A DNA stretch of 64,000 nucleotides from Thermoplasmata archaeon (GTDB taxonomy: Archaea > Thermoplasmatota > Thermoplasmata > Lutacidiplasmatales > UBA184), in the NCBI GenBank assembly GCA_027306505.1, contig DAHUZP010000026.1:124001-188000 (forward strand). Reading direction: 5' to 3'. Within the stretch, counting starts at the first letter, position 1; every line of letters starts with the position of its first letter. This document shows positions 61,319 to 64,000 of this stretch, piece by piece. The translations under genes were made by a program, and so were the position numbers. Below the pieces are notes generated by a model, which saw only the letters and a program-made list of their open reading frames with translations, did no database searches and was not told the origin of the DNA.

Positions 61319-61798
61319 ATGCCACGGTTCTACCGGAGCCGGGTCGGCGTCAAGGCCCTCATCGTCCGGCGGGGCCGGGTCCTGCTGCTGAAGCGTGCGC
61401 CGCACAGCCTGCCCTATCCCGGGCTCTGGGACCTGCCGGGGGGCGGCTGCGAGAAGGGCGAACCGATCCGCGAGACCTTGGTGCGGGAGGTCTTCGAGGA
61501 GACCGGGCTCCACGTCCGCCCCCGGGCGCCGGTCGACGTGGTCGACCTCCGGTGGAAGCTCCCCCGCGAAAGGGAACAGCTGGGGGTCAGCATAGTCTTC
61601 CTCTGTTCGATCACCGGAGGGCTCCGTCCACCCCGTCTCTCCTCCGAGCACACCGAGTTCGCCTGGGTCGGTCGGGCGGAGCTCGGCCGCTTCCCCATGG
61701 CCCTCCACCTCGATCACGTGGTGCGTGCGGGAACCCCCCGAGCCTCGTCTCGGTCGCGTCCCAGGGCCGCGCGGCGGAACGTGCGTCGGGCGCGCTGA
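61319..61798 (+). CDS. Nudix hydrolase
   Basis: 159 residues. Nudix box GGGCEKGEPIRETLVREVFEETGL is complete and is described here by its key residues: Gly at its start, Glu, Arg-Glu and the Glu-Glu pair that bind magnesium (about residues 40-62). The strand before it, YPGLWDLPGG, is typical. Likely hydrolyses nucleoside diphosphate derivatives or oxidised nucleotides. A basic tail of about 25 residues (SRSRPRAARRNVRRAR) could bind RNA or DNA. It lies before the MetE pair, separated by a promoter region. Confidence 0.88.
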   Translation: MPRFYRSRVGVKALIVRRGRVLLLKRAPHSLPYPGLWDLPGGGCEKGEPIRETLVREVFEETGLHVRPRAPVDVVDLRWKLPREREQLGVSIVFLCSITGGLRPPRLSSEHTEFAWVGRAELGRFPMALHLDHVVRAGTPRASSRSRPRAARRNVRRAR

Positions 61799-61825
61799 GG
61801 AAGGTCCACCGCCTCCGATAAGGGT

Positions 61826-61840
61826 TTGCACGTCGTGCAA
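61826..61840. promoter_or_regulatory. 15-bp palindrome upstream of the MetE pair
   Basis: TTGCACG-T-CGTGCAA is a perfect 7-bp inverted repeat around one base. It lies 30 bp upstream of the TATA box of the MetE gene and 28 bp after the Nudix stop. Position suggests an activator or repressor site. As a hairpin it lacks a T run, so a terminator role is less likely. Confidence 0.5.
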
Positions 61841-61870
61841 GGCTTCTCCCGCTCTACTGACGTGGGAGGG

Positions 61871-61880
61871 ATTTAGTACC
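61871..61880 (+). promoter_or_regulatory. TATA box of leaderless MetE gene
   Basis: ATTTAGTACC is centred 26 bp before the GTG at 61901, so the transcript should start at or near the start codon. Confidence 0.6.
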
Positions 61881-61900
61881 GCCCTTCGTTCGGCCCGTTC

Positions 61901-63061
61901 GTGTCCTCGGTCAACCTCGGTCTCACCTCCTCCTTCCCGCGATCGGAAGCCCTCGTCAGCGCGACGCGCGACCTCGACCGGGGCCGACGCGGTGCGGAGG
62001 AGGTCCAGGCGCTCTTCGACCAGGAGACCTCCCGCGTCATCGCCTTGGAGGCGAAGCTCGGGTTCTCCACGGTGTCGGGGGGTGACCTCCAGCGGCAGGA
62101 CCTCTTCCGGCCGTTCAGCGACTCCACCCCGGGGCTCGAGGTCGGCCCGCTCACCCGGTGGTTCGAGACCAACACCTTCTTCCGGCAGCCGATCGTCCAC
62201 GCGCCACCCCAGTGGGCCCCAGGGGCGTTCGCCCGCCAGCTCCCGTTGGAGCGCCTGTTGGAGACCCGTCTCCCGCCCCGGGTCATCCTCCCGGGTCCCT
62301 ACACCTTCGTGAACCTCGCCGACAACCGGACCGACCTCACGCCGGCGGAGCTCGGACGCCGCTGGTCGGAGCTCCTAGCGCTCGAGGTCCACGACCTCGC
62401 CGCCCACGGCGTTCGTGCCGTCCAGATCCAAGAGCCCTCCCTCGTCGTTCGCCCCCCGTCGGTGGACGAGGAGGCGTGGGTGCGCGGGATCTACGACCCG
62501 CTCGCCTCGGCCCTCTCCGAGGTGGACAGCCTCCTTTGGACCTTCTTCGGGGACGGCGCGCCCATCCTGCCCCTGCTCGCCTCCCTTCCGGTCGACACCG
62601 TCGGGGTCGACCTGGCCGACACGGACCCCGCCCTTCTGACCGACCTCCCGACCGGCAAGGGCCTAGGGCTCGGCTGCCTCGATTCGCGCACCACCCTCCT
62701 CGAGGACCCCCAAGAGATCGCCCGGATCGTGCGCGAGGTGAACGCGCGGCTCCAACCCTCCGAGATCCTCCTCGGACCGGGCGCCCCGCTCGAGCTCGTC
62801 CCCTGGGGCGTCGCGGAACGCAAGCTCGGGGTGCTCCCCCAGGTACGGGACCTGCTGGAGGGCATTCCTGCGGGCTCCCGAAGCACCGGTGAGGGGGCCC
62901 AGGCGTCCGCCGGCGACGGGAGCGGGGGATCCTCCACCCCCTCGAACCGTGCGCGGGGAAGCGCCCGGACAAGTGCAGGTAGCTCCTCTTCCGATCGATC
63001 GCGTCCGCGCTCGGCCAAGGGGAAGTCCTCGCGCCCGAAGGCCAAGGGGGGAAGCCGATGA
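61901..63061 (+). CDS. MetE N-terminal-domain-like protein of split methionine synthase
   Basis: 386 residues. The barrel of the MetE N-terminal half is recognised from LTSSFPRSEALVSATRDLDR, RWFETNTFFRQPIV (conserved in MetE N-domains) and ILPGPYTFVNLADN, then VQIQEPSLVV and LGLGCLDSRTTLLEDPQEIA. The last 70 residues are Ser/Gly/Lys/Arg-rich and disordered, ending RSAKGKSSRPKAKG. Its stop overlaps the start of the next gene by ATGA. In archaea MetE is often in two genes; this half may help bind substrate or the methyl donor. GTG start 26 bp from the TATA box. Confidence 0.8.
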   Translation: MSSVNLGLTSSFPRSEALVSATRDLDRGRRGAEEVQALFDQETSRVIALEAKLGFSTVSGGDLQRQDLFRPFSDSTPGLEVGPLTRWFETNTFFRQPIVHAPPQWAPGAFARQLPLERLLETRLPPRVILPGPYTFVNLADNRTDLTPAELGRRWSELLALEVHDLAAHGVRAVQIQEPSLVVRPPSVDEEAWVRGIYDPLASALSEVDSLLWTFFGDGAPILPLLASLPVDTVGVDLADTDPALLTDLPTGKGLGLGCLDSRTTLLEDPQEIARIVREVNARLQPSEILLGPGAPLELVPWGVAERKLGVLPQVRDLLEGIPAGSRSTGEGAQASAGDGSGGSSTPSNRARGSARTSAGSSSSDRSRPRSAKGKSSRPKAKGGSR

Positions 63062-64000
63062 GCTCCCCACGGCTGTTCCCCACCCAGGAGGTGGGCTCGA
63101 TCGCGAAGCCCCGTTGGCTCCTTCAAGGGCTGAAGGGCCAGGCCCCGACCCCGGAGGCGCTGCAGGAGCTGAAGCGCTGGAGGGAGCGGACCTCCTTCGT
63201 GCCGGAGCACGACCCGCGTCTCAAGAAGCTCGAGAAGGGCGAGATCGAGGAGGTGGGGGCCCATGGCCTCCGTGACCTGGGCGCCCTCTTCGGTCTCCGC
63301 TACCTGGAGACCGCGGGGCTAGACCTGGTCTACGACGGCGAGGCTCGCCGGGTGGAGATGTACGAGTTCCCCATCCGCCAGATGACGGGCTTCGAGCTCT
63401 CCGGTCACGTGCGCTCCTTCGACAACAAGTACTACCTCAAGGGAGCCTCCGTGGGCCCCGTGGGGCTCGTCGCCCCCTACCACCTGGACGAGTACGAGTT
63501 CCTCCGCAAGGAGGCGCGCCGGCAGCTCAAGGTCCCGGTGACCGGGGCCTACACGCTCGCCGACTGGTCCTGGAACGAGTACTACCTCGGCAAGCAGAAG
63601 GGTTGGAAGGGCAGGAAGGCGCGACGGGCGGCCCAACGGGAGCTCTTGGTGGACATCGCACGCCACGCGATCCGCCCCACGCTCAAGGCGCTCATCGACC
63701 GGGGCGCGAGCGTCCTGCAGATCGACGAGCCCGCCGCGGGCACGCACCCGGACGAGGCGGAGCTCGTCGTGGAGGCCTTCAACGAGAGCACAGAGGGGCT
63801 CGACGCCAAGTTCGTGATGCACATCTGCTTCTCCGACTACCGCTGCCTCTTCCCCGCGCTCCTGGAAGCGAAGCGGTGCAGGCAGTTCCTCTGGGAGTTC
63901 GCGAACCGCGACACCCCGGAGAAGGACGGCTACCGGGACCTGGAGCTCTTCATGGAGTTCCAGGACGACCGGGAGATCGGGCTCGGCGTGACCGACATCC
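63058..64000 (+). CDS. Cobalamin-independent methionine synthase, catalytic half (runs off the window)
   Basis: Partial: 314 codons are inside the window and the reading frame is still open at the right edge. FPTQEVGSIAKPRWLLQ is the classical MetE C-domain start. GAYTLADWSWNEYYL (methyl-donor side), VLQIDEPAAGTHPDE and VMHICFSDY follow. His 255 and Cys 257 of the last are zinc ligands, the first two of the usual His-Cys-Glu-Cys set. The remaining ligands would be beyond the edge. Transfers a methyl group to homocysteine; the donor in archaea may be a methyl-corrinoid protein rather than folate. Starts by ATGA overlap with the N-domain gene. Confidence 0.88.
   Translation, partial: MSSPRLFPTQEVGSIAKPRWLLQGLKGQAPTPEALQELKRWRERTSFVPEHDPRLKKLEKGEIEEVGAHGLRDLGALFGLRYLETAGLDLVYDGEARRVEMYEFPIRQMTGFELSGHVRSFDNKYYLKGASVGPVGLVAPYHLDEYEFLRKEARRQLKVPVTGAYTLADWSWNEYYLGKQKGWKGRKARRAAQRELLVDIARHAIRPTLKALIDRGASVLQIDEPAAGTHPDEAELVVEAFNESTEGLDAKFVMHICFSDYRCLFPALLEAKRCRQFLWEFANRDTPEKDGYRDLELFMEFQDDREIGLGVTDI

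Overview
The window is a GC-rich stretch (roughly two thirds G+C) of an archaeal chromosome. Archaeal signs are an intron-containing tRNA-Glu with a bulge-helix-bulge splice site, TATA-like boxes about 26 bp upstream of start codons (leaderless genes), a fused 3-hexulose-6-phosphate synthase/RraA protein, a tricorn-factor-type M1 aminopeptidase, a degenerate family B DNA polymerase and a methionine synthase encoded as two genes. Very large one-TM Kelch/PKD surface proteins and the overall gene set fit an uncultured high-GC Thermoplasmatota lineage. That placement is an inference. No CRISPR array, insertion sequence or rRNA was seen.

Layout. 1-2.8 kb: dTDP-rhamnose genes (epimerase and dehydratase on -, reductase divergent on +). 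2.8-5.1 kb: a winged-helix protein, a one-TM peptide and an NAD(P)-binding protein. 5.3-8.6 kb: first Kelch/PKD surface protein. 8.6-12.3 kb: GNAT and moaA (overlapping by 4 bases), a hypothetical, a solo Cas4-like nuclease and a HIT protein. 12.6-16.2 kb: an MMPL exporter followed 11 bp later by a CarH-like B12-binding protein with an unusual N-terminus. 16.2-19.8 kb: a short-chain NAD(P)-binding protein, a truncated fasciclin remnant, tRNA-Glu, a hypothetical and Hps-RraA.

20.0-25.5 kb: a five-gene, tightly packed MoxR/DUF58 operon with two uncharacterised leading genes and a polytopic last gene. It is followed by two further giant surface proteins (25.5-29.2 kb on -, 30.2-33.6 kb on +) with an SRPBCC protein between them. 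33.6-42.7 kb: a DnaJ-like protein, a large AAA/TPR (STAND-like) protein, a PolB2-like polymerase with degraded exonuclease and motif C, an MFS transporter, then a small protein overlapping a RadA-like protein that lacks Walker A. The polymerase and the degenerate RadA together recall a translesion 'mutasome'. 42.9-46.7 kb: a PHP phosphoesterase and two divergent MFS transporters. 46.9-51.2 kb: Hsp20, a zinc-cluster protein, a KaiC/GvpD-like ATPase and two hypotheticals, with two perfect palindromes in the divergent promoter.

51.2-64 kb is mostly metabolic: GNAT, malic enzyme, a + strand run (coiled hypothetical, HD phosphohydrolase, alpha/beta hydrolase lacking its serine, methyltransferase), M1 aminopeptidase, a barrel-GNAT fusion, a Nudix hydrolase and a split MetE pair that runs off the right edge. 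A 15-bp palindrome and a clear TATA box precede the MetE pair.

Most functions are read from motifs in the conceptual translations. Start codons are chosen by motif position, TATA spacing and overlaps, and uncertain ones are flagged.
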